Shown: positions 12,301 through 23,765 of the stretch, in pieces
How positions within the stretch are numbered: position 1 is the first letter of the stretch
How the letters are laid out: the number at the start of each line of letters is the position of its first letter
Source: Osmia lignaria lignaria
Taxonomy: Eukaryota; Arthropoda; Insecta; Hymenoptera; Megachilidae
Assembly: GCF_051020975.1 (NCBI RefSeq)
Contig: NC_135037.1
Coordinates: 806,001-870,000, forward strand
Reading direction: 5' to 3'
DNA: 64,000 nt
Notes under the pieces: generated by a model
Seen by the model: the letters and a program-made list of their open reading frames with translations, nothing else
What the model was told of the DNA's origin: nothing
Database searches by the model: none
Translations under genes and position numbers: made by a program

Positions 12301-15300
12301 ATCAGGAACTGCAGAACTATTTGAAAACTATAAAATACGATGATTTAAGTAACATTTTTCGCATGATGCGGTGCCACGCGAAGTTGGCACCTCATATTTT
12401 CAAAATGCTATTTTTTTAGGTATTTCGCCGGAACTATTTCTGAAACCTATCAGGAACTGTAGAACTATTGCGGATGCAAATAGAACTGTTGCTAAAAGTT
12501 TTGTTTGTTGAAAATGAGGTGCTAACTTCACAGACGCGAGTTGAATTAAAATTAAATCGAATGAAAGTTATGTCTTACCTGATCTGAATAGTTGTAATCA
12601 TAATAAGATATATGACTGTTATAAAAACCTAGAAAAGAATCGAAACCTCTATGTAATGGTGTATACTGAGGTGTATGATACCCCATATGCCATTTTCCAA
12701 TTAATTTTGTCGTATATCCTAAGCCTCGTAAATGTTCTGGTAAAATTTTTATGTCCAATGGAAGACCACGCGGCTCACCACCGCGAATTCCATCTCCTTG
12801 CATTCCTAAATAAATCGATAGTCATCTTTAACATTACATTTTCTATAACTTATGTTCTGTGGGAGTTATCAAATGAAGGCTCTATATCAGCGTTTTTCAA
12901 ACTTTTCATTTTTAGACCAGTGTTCCTTATCATTTTTTTTCGCAACCATAGGTTGCTAATACATAGCTATGATAAATTCAGAAAGTATTGACGTACCAAA
13001 TTTTATTGTCATAACTATAATTAAGAATTAAAATATTATTATAATATGTCTTAAAACTGATGTAAATTATATTGAACATTTCTCTCAAAATGGAAATTTT
13101 GGTTAGAAATAAGAAAATATATATGTCCTATTTTAGTTCCTCACAAACTATCGTATTTTTATTTACCTTTCGAGGCCATCTGAAACCCATCGTACACGTT
13201 TAGAATCTGCTTACAACTATGATAATATATCGCTACTGTGTTCTTGAGAACGAGAAGAAACTGATTTTGAGAGAATAAAACTTATGAACATGTAGAGCGC
13301 TAAAACGCTTAATGGCAATGAGTAAATAATGTAAATAATATGAAATAATGCAAATACTACACGACGTATGAACTCTGCGCTCGCTGCATACCGAGCACAC
13401 CACAGGTTGTTAGAGTTTTGGGACGTGACGTGGGTGCGCAATGATCGTGACACTCGGTAACAAATAATAACATTTATTACTAAGATTATAATTATACGGA
13501 GTGTACGTAGTGCTCGTGGCGACTGCTCGGTACCTTCTGCCGTTTTTCGTCAAAGTTGAAAAGGTTGTCCCAGGGAAAATGCGGAAGGGGGCAAAATAAC
13601 CCTCCAACTTCAAGAAATAGCTTCAAGAAAACGTCCCTTCATTACCCTTGGCAGTTAGCTGTCCTACCAACCGAACCGAGGTTCTTGCAATCGTTACTTT
13701 TATTGCCTATCCTCGAGTTCTATAATTCGTTATATAACCTCGAGTTATATAATTTCTAAAAATAATATAAAGCCCCAGAAAATCTTTTCCTAAAACGACA
13801 CGACAGTCCGCCACAGAGTCATAAAACCCTTGCTTCCGGTCATACGCATTCGTGATTAGACGGACGTAGCTCCTAAATACAAATTGTATAAATACCGGCA
13901 AAAATATTCGAGAAAGTATTCCATCAATTCAGCTAAAACTTGCATAGAGCAGCCGAACCTTCGCGGATCAGGCTCTCTCTTCCTCACATGTTCTACCAAA
14001 CTTTTTTCGGGACGCAGCCAGAGCTTCGCAGATCAAACTCTCCGATCCGCCTTATACATATTTACAACTCGACACGACGCAACGTCTTGAAAAACTCCTA
14101 AAGCCGGGTATCCACTTGTATGAAACGCCCGTATCGTATCACCATTTCGTATCGTTTTGAAAAGACACGCGATGCTTCGTTGGTTACCACAGCTTGCTAC
14201 GAAACGGTCAATTTTTCTTCGTTTCTTGAAAGACATGTTACGGCAATAGGACTGGGCCACTAATAGGGTGGCCAAGAATGAGTTAAGCCGGATATCCACT
14301 TGTATCAAATGCTCGTATCGTATCACCGTTGCGTATCCTTTTGAAAAGACACTCATTGCATCGCTGCCTATCACAGCGTGCTACGGCGCTTTAGACGATA
14401 AAATTTGTCTAAATTAAATTAGATTAAATTCATAAATAATTTCATCGATTTTGAAATGAATCCAATAATACCGCAAGATTTCAAATAAATTGAAATGCTA
14501 ATGTATTGAACTTGAAACCCAATTGACGGCACGAAACGCTATGTCAAGTGCAAACGCATGAACCTTTCCTTCGATGCAACGGCAGAGAACCGACAAATTT
14601 TTCGGATGGGCCCGTTGCGTATCTCCGTATCAAAGAAACAGCACACAGCACAGCTGTAGTGGCCCAGTCCTATTGCCCAACCGTTTCTTCCAAGAAACGA
14701 AGAAATATTAACGGAGCCGTAGCACGCTGTGTCATGCAACGATACAGCGCCTGCCTCTTTAAATGAATACGCAACGGTGATAGGATAAGGGCGTTTAATA
14801 CAAGTGGATACCTGGCTTTAGAATCCCCTGCAGGGATGATTACTGAACTGATTCTGAACAAGTTCTTCTCTATGGCTCGGCAAAAATGAGGAATTTCTCT
14901 AAGATCTAACGTGGTTGATATTTTCACTTGCGGTCAAAAATGGTAAGTCCGGAAGTCCAAAAATAGATTTTCAGAACGGTCTTTCAATGATGATTTCATA
15001 AGTGGTATTCTTTTTATTCTAAGACGGAGTATTTTCCTTAAATTTTTTTGGTTTTTCCCCATTTTAACCAACTTTCGGTCCAGGCCGGAAGTCGAATCAT
15101 CCGTCATTTTGAAGCCTTTTTAATGTTTATTCTGAATATCACATTCATTTTGAGGTCTGATATAGTTAGTATTTTCACTTACAGTTTTGTGTCACTTCCG
15201 GTCAGAACCGGCAGTCCAAAACCCTTAAACGCACGGTTTCAGATCATGAGAAACATAATAGCGAAAACCATTTCCGTTTGTATCTTACCGTTTTTGCTCC

Positions 15301-18300
15301 ACAGGGAGACAGACATACGAACACACTAAAAAACCTATAAAAGAGAAACTCCAGTAACTTTTTCTTTTGCCAAATTGTTGATTAAGGTTTCGTTTTTGAA
15401 TTACTAACAGAAAATACTGTGAAATTAGAGCACGGGCTGAATCGTGAGAGCGTTGGCTGTTGATATCGTTCAAACGGTGATCATGAACAAGCGCGACGAT
15501 TCTAAATCGGCACAATTTGCTGCTTCGTTTTACAGAACTGAAAATTGAAATATCGATTTCCGAAGCGTGTGTTTCGCTTTCAACAGCTGACAGCTGTGCA
15601 GATTCTGGACAAAGAGAGATGCAAAAAGACAAGGATGTGTATCTATCTAGTCCTTTGAAAGCATAAATGTATCGTTGACCTCGAGATTAGGCAGATCCTT
15701 GTCTTTTTACGTATCTTTTTGGCCGGACACTGACCTAGTATCGACTCAGCTGACAGCTATTTTGAAAGCAAAACACACGCTTCGGAGGTTGATATTCTAA
15801 TTTTCAGTTGCTTATATCTCGATAACGAAGCCGCAAATTGTGCGTTTTAAACAAATTCGAAACCGCCAAAATAATGACTTGATTAAATACCTATAATATT
15901 TTAGTAATTGATAAAATCGACTATTAAAGTTCGTTTATATCTTTTAGTTCGACTTAATAGACAGAAAACATTGAAAATACTACTATAAATGGTTCTAATT
16001 CGATGGCAAAAGTGTGTAATTGGTCATCGGTCGCCTCACGACAGCCGAATTAAACTGTTTGGCCTAACCTAACACAAACGCGATCTAAACCTATGCTAAA
16101 CCTAGCCCAAACCTACAACTGTGGCATTGACAACATTTGTACGTATACCGAAGTTCACCAGAGTCCATAACTGCGACGCGCAGGTTGGAAGATGGTGGGG
16201 GAACGCAGCGAGCTCTCTGCTAATCGCTTTCCACTTCGTTTTGAAGTATCGCCAATCAGGATGAAGATGCGCGCTGGAGAAACGCGAAGAACGAAAACTG
16301 GTCTTTTCGCAGTTATGGACTCTGGTGAACTGCGGTATACATATATCGACTTTGAAAAAGTCAAACGAGGTTATATGTCGAGGAACGAATGATTAAAAAC
16401 GATTACCTTGACAACATATTTCAAGGTCTATCCTCTACTTTTAACCTTAAATTTGTAATAGTTATTTTTAATTATCTTGAGTTTTATAGCGATTCTTCAG
16501 TTCTTTTAGCTGATATTTTTGCCTTAAGGAACGAAATAGTTATTTATTGACATACATACCAATTCGTATTGGATAAAGTCCAGTTAAGAAAGCTGATCTA
16601 GAAGATGTACTAGACGGTAGAACATAGTGTCTATTTAATATAATCCCATTATAGGCAAGAGCATCGATGTTAGGAGTTGGAATCTGATTTGATCCATGAA
16701 AACCAACGTCGTTCCATCCCTACGGAACATCATAATTTGTTTTTATTTATCGTTGTAAACAGTTCATATTTAATATTTAGAAAAAACATTTGTACATACA
16801 CATAACAAGTATACATACAGGAAATTAAAAATAATTATTTAGTAAAATGCAATATAATAAAAAAAAAGACAAATATCTATATATAATAGTGGGTGATAAA
16901 ACTATGTATTATCAAAACTTCGAAATTACCACTCATTCAAAGTTTGAACAAAAATGGAAATGAAACTACGCTTATAACGATACATTTCTTATTTCAAAGT
17001 ATATTGTTATGTTTTTAATAACACATGACCACAACTTGAAATTCTCTGCAAATTAAAATTTAAAAGAAAAATGTAAGTACATATTAATATTTCGTCACGT
17101 CACCTTACGTAGCCGTAAGTTTTCTTGTACTCGTATTTCAATAAAAAGTACATTACCGTTCAAAAATTTGAATGTAGTTAAACAGAATCTTAAAAGGATT
17201 CTTTTAATATACATAATTAAAATACTATTTACATACTATACTACTATACCATACTACGCTACTTACAATATGTAATAAATTGTTTTTTTTTTACAGATGA
17301 TAATTTCCTATAAATTAACACAGGATTGTTTGTCTAAAATTTAAAATTTTTAAACGATAACGTAAATACTTAATAGTTAACAAACACCTGATAATAAATC
17401 AATATTAGTATAAGTAAACAACAAATACAAGGGATCAGCAGTAGCAAGTCACGCCTACGAATGATTAACCGAAGCACAAATTCATAGTTTGTTATAAATA
17501 TTATGCGGTTTAATGCTGATTAACCCGTGTACCGAATGCATGTATGTATGTATGTACAGACAACATGGTTAAAATAAAATAAAGCCGATATAACGCCCGT
17601 ATCACAAGGTCAAGGCAGGCGTCGTACATTAATGACGCTCAACTCGACCAAATCACAGGCGACCATATTGAACCGGCACACGTCGATTTTTCACGATAGG
17701 CAGCGTTTAGAGAAATATAAACTTTCCTTTTCTTAAACTGCATGTTTTTGAATAAAACATTTAGATAATGATCATTTGTTTAAATTATAATATATTAAAA
17801 ATTTGAACTTTTTAATTAAGTTTTGTTACTGAATGGTAATTTACTTTATATACAGGGTGTTTTATAAGTTCTGTCGAAATAGTCGAAAATGGGGGGTTGC
17901 TGTGGTGATTCTGAACAATGTTTTCCTTTACCAAAATTTTGATTAAAGCTTCCTTTTTGAATTATTAACGAAAAACACTGGCCAATGATAGTGCTGGCTC
18001 TCAACCGCGCTCGGTCCTGGTCGTGAACAAACGCCTTGACACAGCGTGGGTATCAAGGGAAGCGTGCTACTAATTCCACATTGTTCTTAATTTAAGACGA
18101 TGTAACATTTATCACACGCTTCCTTCGATACCCACGCTGTGCCAATGCGTTTGATCACGACCACGACCGAGCGCGGTTGAGAACCAACGCTTTCGCCTAG
18201 AGCGCGCGTTCTCATTGGCCAGTGTTTTTCGTTAATAATTCAAAAACGAAGCTTCAACCAATACTTTGGTAAAGGAAAAAGTTGTTCAGAATCACCCCAG

Positions 18301-20243
18301 CAACCCCCGATTTTCGGGTGTTCTGTGACATCTTGTATACATACGCTCTTCCTGTTAACAAGTATCAACTTTAATAAGAATTAAGAAGTAAGAACTACCT
18401 TGGAATAAGCTTCATCAATTCCTTTACAGTAAATATTTGTAATAAAAGTTAATAATTTTATAGCGACAAATTAATAAATCTGACAAAAAAACCGCACGAA
18501 CTTTTTCCGTACGCAATACATACATAATTTGTGTTACGACTATCCGATCAGAAAGAAGTTTCGCAGGACGGCACAGGGAAAGAGGGGGTACTACGCGCAT
18601 ATCGACTGACTCCCTAGTTTTACATAAACCTAATTAGTAGATATTACTTCGACTAATCATACATCACAACCGAAAGTAAGGATGTGTGAACTGAGGTGGG
18701 GCGCAATTAATCAGATCGCGTTATTCTCACTTCTTGTACTTACGTGCACCCAGTTTGATCACTCATATTATGTGTAGAAAATTTAACACTATGTTATAGT
18801 AATTAACATTATAGTTTGAAAGAAGATAAATGTGACATAATTATAGCAAAGAAAATGGCAAGTATAATTTTGTAGTTGCGATGAGTCAGAAGCGCCGTGC
18901 ATGCTTTCCGTTGATTGTGTGAGTGAACGCATACAGGTCATGGCACAAGGAGTCTGTGCCCTTAGTGCAGAAATGTAGATGATTTTCAAACTACGATAAT
19001 TATCTTAAATAAGGACAATTTTAATTTGTAACACTTTCGTACAGTAGACTAATCATAACAAATTATGCGAAGCAAACTAGCATAAGTGACGATAAAGAAA
19101 TATATTGTTTCATTTTATATTCGTCATTTACCACTTTTTTTTCAAATCAAACATTATCTCTTAGAAATAATTGTTTCATTATAAAATTTAGATGTTACAT
19201 GTACAAAAAGGAATAAACTGATTTAAAAAAATATAAATTAACACTAAAATACTATGTACCTATTATTTATAAAATAATTTATTCTCTAAGAGATCCGATC
19301 ATACGAAATCGCGTGCTTGGTCGTCAACTTTTTAATACAATGAAATCCTATTGATCCGGATCTCGTTAATATAAATTATGAAACATGCATGTAATGTGCA
19401 TTTACCACCTTGCATAGGAACAAAATTTTCATATCGCTAATTAATTAATCTTTTACTAATTAGTTAATATGCGGAGTCTACGCCTACTCCAATGCGTACA
19501 AGTCGTCGTTCTCTTCATCCTGTTTCTTTGTCACCGTCGTGCCTGACCAGTTTGATACAAAACTGTAACTACATATTATGTACATTCATATCAGCAACAA
19601 CCAGAAAAACAATCTTAAATAATGTAAATTCATTATAGGTCAGCGAGTACGAATGTGTTAAAATATTAAATTTTAAATATTTTCTGAAATAAATGAATAT
19701 ATAGTTTTTATTTCTAATTTCATAGTAATCCTTTGCTCTACTGATAATTTAAGCAAAAATGAAATAACGATGAAATTTATTACTTTATACATTAGAGAGT
19801 AAAGCTGTCCCTAGAAATTACATAATCGCACATTTAACATTGACGAACACGCGATATCGCGTGAGGGGACATTTTACGTTGACAATCAAACACTCGATGT
19901 CGCGTGAAAGTTAGCGAACATGTTAATACCTAATTTGTGTAATTTTTGTCAAATGCGAAAGTATTTAAAAACCGTGCCTAGGGCAAATGCCCCGTTTACT
20001 CGATTCCAGGAATATCAATGTTAGAAATAATTCGAATATTATGTTTGTTGTAAGCACAGACACATATTACGTATTATCATTAATGATCATTTTTTATTCA
20101 AAATTTTATTATAATCTTACCAAATCGTCAGCCATGATTACAATAATATGGGGTGCCGTTTCGTATAGACCAATTGTTCGACCTACACATAACATTAACA
20201 GTAACAATAATGTACTGATCCAAATTATAGAACGTTGGCACAT
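3305..20243 (-). CDS. Arylsulfatase B-like protein, catalytic Cys replaced (8 exons)
   Basis: The exons, in coding order on the minus strand, are 20243-20121, 16719-16560, 12805-12579, 10107-9867, 9302-9145, 6325-6034, 4627-4323 and 3541-3305. Each border has a GT donor and AG acceptor, the phases agree, and the 1743 nt give 580 residues plus TGA. The product starts with a signal peptide (MCQRSIIWISTLLLLLMLC). Sulfatase features follow: metal ligands D39 and D40 (IMADDLGWNDVGFHG), K132/H134 (IGKWHMG), H223 (LAVHAPLEQP), D283/N284 (FLTDNGA) and K305 (LRGTKYTLYEGG). The C-terminal region is ARSB-like (GYYDGYYGDSG) and ends in a hydrophobic tail that suggests a membrane or GPI anchor. ARSB family enzymes remove 4-sulfate from glycosaminoglycans in lysosomes. 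Here the CxPxR motif, the formylglycine precursor, reads S78-T-S80-S-R82, so hydrolase activity is unlikely. I infer a pseudoenzyme paralogue. The family assignment is secure; the function is not. Confidence 0.93.
3914..4211. mobile_element. 298-bp TA-flanked MITE in sulfatase intron 7
   Basis: The ends are a perfect inverted repeat of about 23 bp starting CTGTGCAGAGATGAGAAGAT, directly flanked by TA on both sides (3912-3913, 4212-4213). No transposase frame is present. TA duplication fits a Tc1/mariner-type non-autonomous element. It sits between exons 7 and 8 without touching splice sites. Confidence 0.8.
4790..5850. repeat. Fold-back element with about 140-bp arms
   Basis: The left arm (about 4800-4940) is the inverse of the right arm (about 5703-5845). 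Both contain the phrase 'GACCTTGA..AT.T..TTCAAGGTCATCGAAATCGG' in opposite orientation. The roughly 760-bp centre holds two frames (5046-5426, 126 residues; 5436-5648, 70 residues) with no motif I recognise. Similar arm sequence recurs near 16400-16430, 22270-22420 and 41330-41440. It lies inside sulfatase intron 6. Confidence 0.7.
6378..6546. mobile_element. 169-bp MITE close to a splice acceptor
   Basis: The termini are CACTAACAATGAG and its inverse CTCATTGTCAGTG, with about 60-bp imperfect arms and TA on each side (6376-6377, 6547-6548). It begins only about 50 bp upstream, in gene sense, of the acceptor of sulfatase exon 6 at 6327-6326. It is non-coding and mariner-like in form. Confidence 0.75.
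6584..7136. mobile_element. 553-bp CAGGGTG-type MITE with a promoter-like core
   Basis: TA-flanked (6582-6583, 7137-7138), with arms of about 115 bp. The left end starts CAGGGTGCTTCTCTTGCTAG; the right end reads CACCCTG. A second hairpin (about 6697-6772, GTGTGTAACAAGAAGGAAA and its inverse) is nested in the left part. The core (about 6775-7020) is GC-richer, carries ATATATAAAAG near 6898-6908, and ends with an inverted CTGTTGTCAG..CTGACAG stretch. The core looks like a captured Pol II promoter or LTR fragment, which is an inference. Confidence 0.7.
7810..8205. mobile_element. Fold-back repeat, second copy at 62.6 kb
   Basis: The left arm (ACTTCCGAAAG..CCAAA.TTCGGATTTATAGTAAT) is the inverse of the right arm (ATTACTATAAATCCGAAG..CTTTCGGAAGT). 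The right arm recurs almost exactly at 62590-62700. No coding capacity was found. It lies within sulfatase intron 5. Confidence 0.65.
8491..8813. mobile_element. Fold-back MITE with about 125-bp arms
   Basis: The arms at 8491-8620 and 8680-8813 are inverse copies. Both contain CCAGAAGAAGGCACAG, GTCACAGGGGTAAG and CTAATAGGTCCACTGC in opposite orientation. The short loop between them contains no frame. It lies within sulfatase intron 5. Confidence 0.75.
10307..11986. mobile_element. Pogo-like long-TIR element, subfamily A, with nested copy
   Basis: The outer termini are CAGTAAAAGCTGGATATATG and its inverse, flanked by TA (10305-10306, 11987-11988). Without the nested 955-bp element and its duplicated TA, the outer copy is about 723 bp. 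The arms extend far beyond the terminal repeat, giving a giant imperfect hairpin. No transposase is encoded. The assignment to pogo/Tc1-mariner rests on the CAG start and TA duplication and is an inference. It lies within sulfatase intron 3. Confidence 0.8.
10425..11379. mobile_element. Nested pogo-like element, subfamily B
   Basis: The termini are CAGTAAAACCTGGATAAA and inverse ATTTATCCAGGTTTTACTG, flanked by duplicated TA (10423-10424, 11380-11381). Joining the flanks gives ..CCGTGTAATATGATCC.., which is found uninterrupted at about 51078-51092 in another copy. The insertion boundaries are therefore confirmed within the window. The middle carries three to four tandem units of about 42 bp (10800-10980) built on TCGATTC.GGGCATTTAATG. 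Confidence 0.87.
12233..12545. repeat. Short duplicated/inverted repeat block
   Basis: GAGGTGCCAGTTTCG near 12233 is the inverse of CGAAGTTGGCACCTC near 12379. The phrase CTGAAACCTATCAGGAACTG occurs twice (about 12292 and 12440), each followed by AGAACTATT. The origin is unknown; it abuts exon 3 of the sulfatase (from 12579). Confidence 0.6.
14101..14818. mobile_element. 718-bp TIR element with an extra internal terminus
   Basis: The left end AAGCCGGGTATCCACTTGTA and its right-end inverse (ACAAGTGGATACCTGGCTT) define arms of about 170 bp with TA on both sides. A further left-end copy starts near 14286 in direct orientation, implying a nested or duplicated terminus. It is non-coding and lies in sulfatase intron 2. 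Confidence 0.75.
14930..15300. repeat. Degenerate repeats of a CTTCCGGTC motif
   Basis: CTTGCGGTC, TTTCGGTCCAGGCCGGAAGTC and CTTCCGGTCAGAACCGGCAGTCC recur at irregular spacing, each followed by AAAA- or TTTTGA-rich stretches. It appears to be the remnant of a tandemly organised repeat. No coding potential. Confidence 0.4.
15350..15860. repeat. Old fold-back repeat
   Basis: The central arms mirror one another: CAACAGCTGACAGCTGTGCAG..AAAAAGACAAGGATC against GATCCTTGTCTTTTTACG..CAGCTGACAGCTATTTTGAAAGC. The outer part resembles the CAGGGTGT MITE family seen at 17853-18335 (AATTA.TAACGAAAAACACTG-like text). Confidence 0.5.
16148..16335. mobile_element. 188-bp MITE (copy 1 of 3)
   Basis: The arms begin CCGAAGTTCACCAGAGTCCA and end TGGACTCTGGTGAACTGCGG, with TA on both sides. 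A near-identical 188-bp copy lies at 54174-54361 and a more diverged inverted copy at 55231-55412. It is 225 bp from sulfatase exon 2, on its downstream side in gene sense. Confidence 0.82.
16560..16719 (-). other. Sulfatase exon 2, carries the altered active-site motif
   Basis: This exon encodes residues 42-94, from GWNDVGFHGSNQIPTPNIDA through LTGLYPIRI. The acceptor is TAG at 16722-16720 and the donor is GTATGT. Codon 78 (16611-16609) is AGT (Ser) where the family has Cys. Codon 80 (16605-16603) is TCT (Ser) where the family has Pro. Codon 82 still gives Arg, and the following SAFLTG block is conserved, so the alignment is unambiguous. Confidence 0.93.
16720..20120. other. Sulfatase intron 1
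   Basis: AT-rich intron of 3.4 kb. Apart from the MITE at 17853-18335 and a short GTAT microsatellite near 17540-17560, I see nothing with coding or RNA-gene features. GATATCGCGTG/ATCGCGTG text near 19300-19900 recurs at about 62340-62360. Confidence 0.6.
17853..18335. mobile_element. 483-bp CAGGGTGT fold-back MITE
   Basis: The left end CAGGGTGTTTTATAAG is preceded by TA; the right end is decayed (..ATCTTGTA instead of CACCCTGTA). The arms of about 200 bp pair almost throughout, including ACACAGCGTGGGTATC and GATACCCACGCTGTG around a roughly 45-bp loop. Relatives occur at 24745-25028, 46578-46860 and 48307-48593. Confidence 0.8.
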
Positions 20244-20404
20244 CTTTTTTTTTTAAAGAAAAGAAAATTTGATAAAAGAAAGAAAAGTATAACAACACTG
20301 AAAAACACTTCCTATTATATTTTCACACTTTTAGGCACAATTCAAAAATGACAACAATTACACATTATGTTTGATGCTTATGACAGAACTCTTGCAGGAT
20401 GCAG

Positions 20405-20440
20405 AAGAATGAAGAACAGAAATAAATACGCTTATATAGT
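20405..20440 (-). promoter_or_regulatory. Possible TATA box of the sulfatase gene
   Basis: On the minus strand TATATAAG lies at 20438-20431, about 190 bp upstream of the start codon. It precedes a stretch without other obvious signals. Position and match suit a core promoter, but no transcription start can be proved. Confidence 0.35.
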
Positions 20441-22259
20441 CCACCCACGAAGGAACTGTATCATGAATGGAGCATAGGGCAGGGAAGGGAAGGGAAGGGA
20501 AGAGAACATACACCAATAATTACGGCAATAAAGAAGGTACATGTTTCAACTCGGTTGCTTCTCAAGTTACTTATTATTCTCTGTACTTATGTAATCATGT
20601 AAACTGTTTTTTATTTTGAAAGAATTTTTTGTTCAATTTTAATCTCTTAATAAGCTTTTTAACGCTATCGGTTGTTGACAGAATACCAATTAATAATTTT
20701 TGTAGTGTTACAAAATAACTTATAATTGAATTGAAATAATAAAAATTAGTTGTACATCATTTAAGAGAAAATTGAAAGTAAGGGTTGAACCTTTCAATCT
20801 TTAGGTACTGTTAAGTTATGAGGTGATAATTCTTATTTGTTTTGTCTGTTGATAGTAGGTTATATCTTGAATAATAATATATGTATAATTAGAAAAAATG
20901 AGTTTTGTAAAAGATAAAAAGACCTTATACATATATTTTTAATAAGTTAAAATAGATTAATCCTCGCCCAACGATTGCAGGACCACTTTGACCTAGTTAT
21001 AAAAAACAAAAGCTTATTTATATAACTTATGGGAAAAGAATATAAATTTCAATTTTAAATATAAATTTTAATTTTCTACTCAATTCAGCTTTCGGACCTG
21101 CATTTAATGACCGTTTTCTGAGGGTTAATTGCGTTTCCTGAACATGTGATTGAATAATGTGATTGAATCATAATCTTTATTGTAATTAAAAGAACTTTTC
21201 GAAAGCAGAAAGGAAGTAATAGAGAGAGGCGGGGCGTCATGGCTACTGTCAATGTTATTTATTTTGTAAAATAATCTAACAGTCAAAAATGAAAATAACA
21301 AACGACGTACAATCCTTAATTTATTTCATTTCAATTTGTTGTTTGTAAATAATCTAAATAATTTTTAGATGATTTTAATGACGATGTAGAAAATATCATT
21401 TTTAGCCATTACGCTCCATAAGCGGGATAACATGGCCACTACTACGGGGCGTTATGGTCAGAATAATTTTTTATTATAATTGTTAGTATTTCATAATAAT
21501 TGAATAATGATCTAACAAGTAGATTTAGTGATATAAATAATAAAAAGTTTTGATAAAGTTTTTTAGTTGTAGAACCTTTCAATACCAGAGCGTTCTTTTA
21601 GAGGTTAAGCTTTCACTAGAATCAATGGCCAAACCGCCCCAATTGCAGTGTTCATCACGCCACAAATGCATTTCTTTTTGATACAATTTGGAAAATTGAT
21701 TAAGTACATACATAATGACAGACGCAAAGTAAAATAGTTCAACATTCTTTTTAACCGATTTCGAAAAGGAGGAGGTTACTTAATTCGATCAGTATTTTTT
21801 TTTTTTCAATATGTGTTCACCGATTACTCCAAGATAGATGGACCAATCGGAATGAAACGTTTTGCATCTTGTAGAGTATGTTTCTCGATTGGTCCCGTAA
21901 AATACATTTTGCATTTTTTCATTGCTAACGATTTTTATTGCAAAAAACGTACCGTTTCATTTATATGTTCGGCATTTACTCTACTCGGAATGTATCGATC
22001 GCAATGAAACCTTTCGCATTTAATAGGAAATATTTCCGCGATGATTCCACTTCCAAAAACTTATGGAATTTGTTATTGTTAATAATTATTGTTATTACAA
22101 AATTGTTTGATGTTTGCAGTGTATAGCCATTACTTTGCAAGTAATGAACCGATCGCGATTTTTCAAAATTGTCCCTGGAAGTAGACCTCGTCAGTTTCTT
22201 TACCAATTAATTGCTAAACAATTTTTCTTTCCAGTAATTTTCTTTTTTTAAACATAAAA

Positions 22260-23340
22260 TAATATGGTGAACTTGTAGATGAGCTACCCCGCCTCCGATT
22301 TTGATGATTTTTAAATATGTTGTAAAATTCGATATTTTAAGCAACTTTTTTCCTCTGAGCTATATGTCGGACTCGATCAGTTTGCGAAATATTCGCGAAA
22401 AACTATGAGTACAATTACATTAAATTTCACCTGCGCGTATACGTCTGCGGCTGGGCGTGCGTCGGCAAGCGACACGCGCTTCTCTAGTATTTCTGTCAAT
22501 AACACCACATGGCCCGACTACCATTCATATGACGGGTGAGCTTAAAATTAAATTTAAATAATTTCAATAATTTGAAATTACTTACCTAAAGGCGGCCGGA
22601 ATATTAATATAGCATAACCTAACTTAATGGACATGTAAGTAACAGTATTTTATTTTTCTTTTACTTATACTTGGAGGTATACCTAATTGAACATGTAACT
22701 AACAGTATTTTATACGTGTAGGTTAGGGTAGGTTAGGTTAGATAATAGTAATATTCCGGCCGCCATCGGGCGGCCGGCCACGCGAGTCGAATATTATAAT
22801 TTGATTTGTCAGCTCTCCCGTTGTATGATTAGGAGCCGGACCACACGCTGTTGCTTACAGAAACGGTAGGCAAGAGAGCCGGCGCACACATGGCCACGGG
22901 CCCATACGTATAGGCAGAATTCGCTGTATTAGTAACAATATTCTTTCGCGAATATCTCAGACCCTAAAAAGGGGTCCGGGATTTTTCGTTTTTCGTGCTT
23001 ATATAAGAATATTTGAGGCTGGGTGAAGGCTCATTCGAAAGAGGAAGGTTCAATGTAGCGCGCATTGGTCATGATTCAACGAGATTTTGTTAATATCTAA
23101 TAATATGAGTGTCCAAAGTAGAGCAAAAATACGATAAAATACACCTGCAGAATCCAAGTACTTTTAGGTACACTTTCGAATGAACCCTCACCCAGCCTCA
23201 AATAGTCTCATATACTTACGAAAAACGAAAAATCGTGATTGCATTCCCACAGACCAGTTCCGCCATTTTGTGGGTAATACAGAGCAAGTCGCGTAACAAA
23301 TTTAGTTCAGCTAGTAGTTATAAGGTGGCGTCAAACTAAA
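22260..23340. repeat. Composite fold-back repeat cluster
   Basis: Several inverted pairs are nested. GCGGCCGGAATATTAATAT (about 22592) faces AGTAATATTCCGGCCGCC (about 22746), with TAACCTAAC/GTTAGG text between. Arms around 23000-23075 and 23160-23235 (ATATTTGAGGCTGGGTGA and inverse) repeat the structure at 57755-58050. Related text occurs at 41990-42130, 44220-44290 and 58145-58210. Confidence 0.6.
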
Positions 23341-23765
23341 AAGGCTGCCGATTTGGAACCGTAGCCAAGATCAGGCGTTAGCTTGGTTACGTCGCTCGAA
23401 CTGTCTCTGCGAGGGCAAGCGAAAAAGGCAACAGCACTCGAACACTGACAATGAGTGAGACGCATTACAGACGCATTACTTCTCTCATTCTGAATGTTGA
23501 GATTGTCCCTTTTCGCTAAGTTTTGACCGACGCCCGCCTGAATTTTCCACAGTGCCCCATAACAAACCTCGCTCAAAGAGGAGGTATAACAAGAGAAGAA
23601 TATACATACATCCTCTTTGTAATAATTCTGCAAATGTTTACATAAGTTGTTTGTGAGATATTTATTTATTTTAATTATTTGCACTCACTCAGAATATTAA
23701 CTAATACTTCTTTGTATTTTTTATTAGTTTCGAAAAGCAAAGTTACTGTAGGTTTCTGAAAATAC

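Noticed and set aside
13168..13240. Extra sulfatase exon on the minus strand ending at a GGTAAAT donor
   Set aside because: An open frame and donor exist, but exon 2 (16719-16560) joins exon 3 (12805) directly in phase and gives the expected YPIRIGMQ sequence, so no intervening exon is needed.
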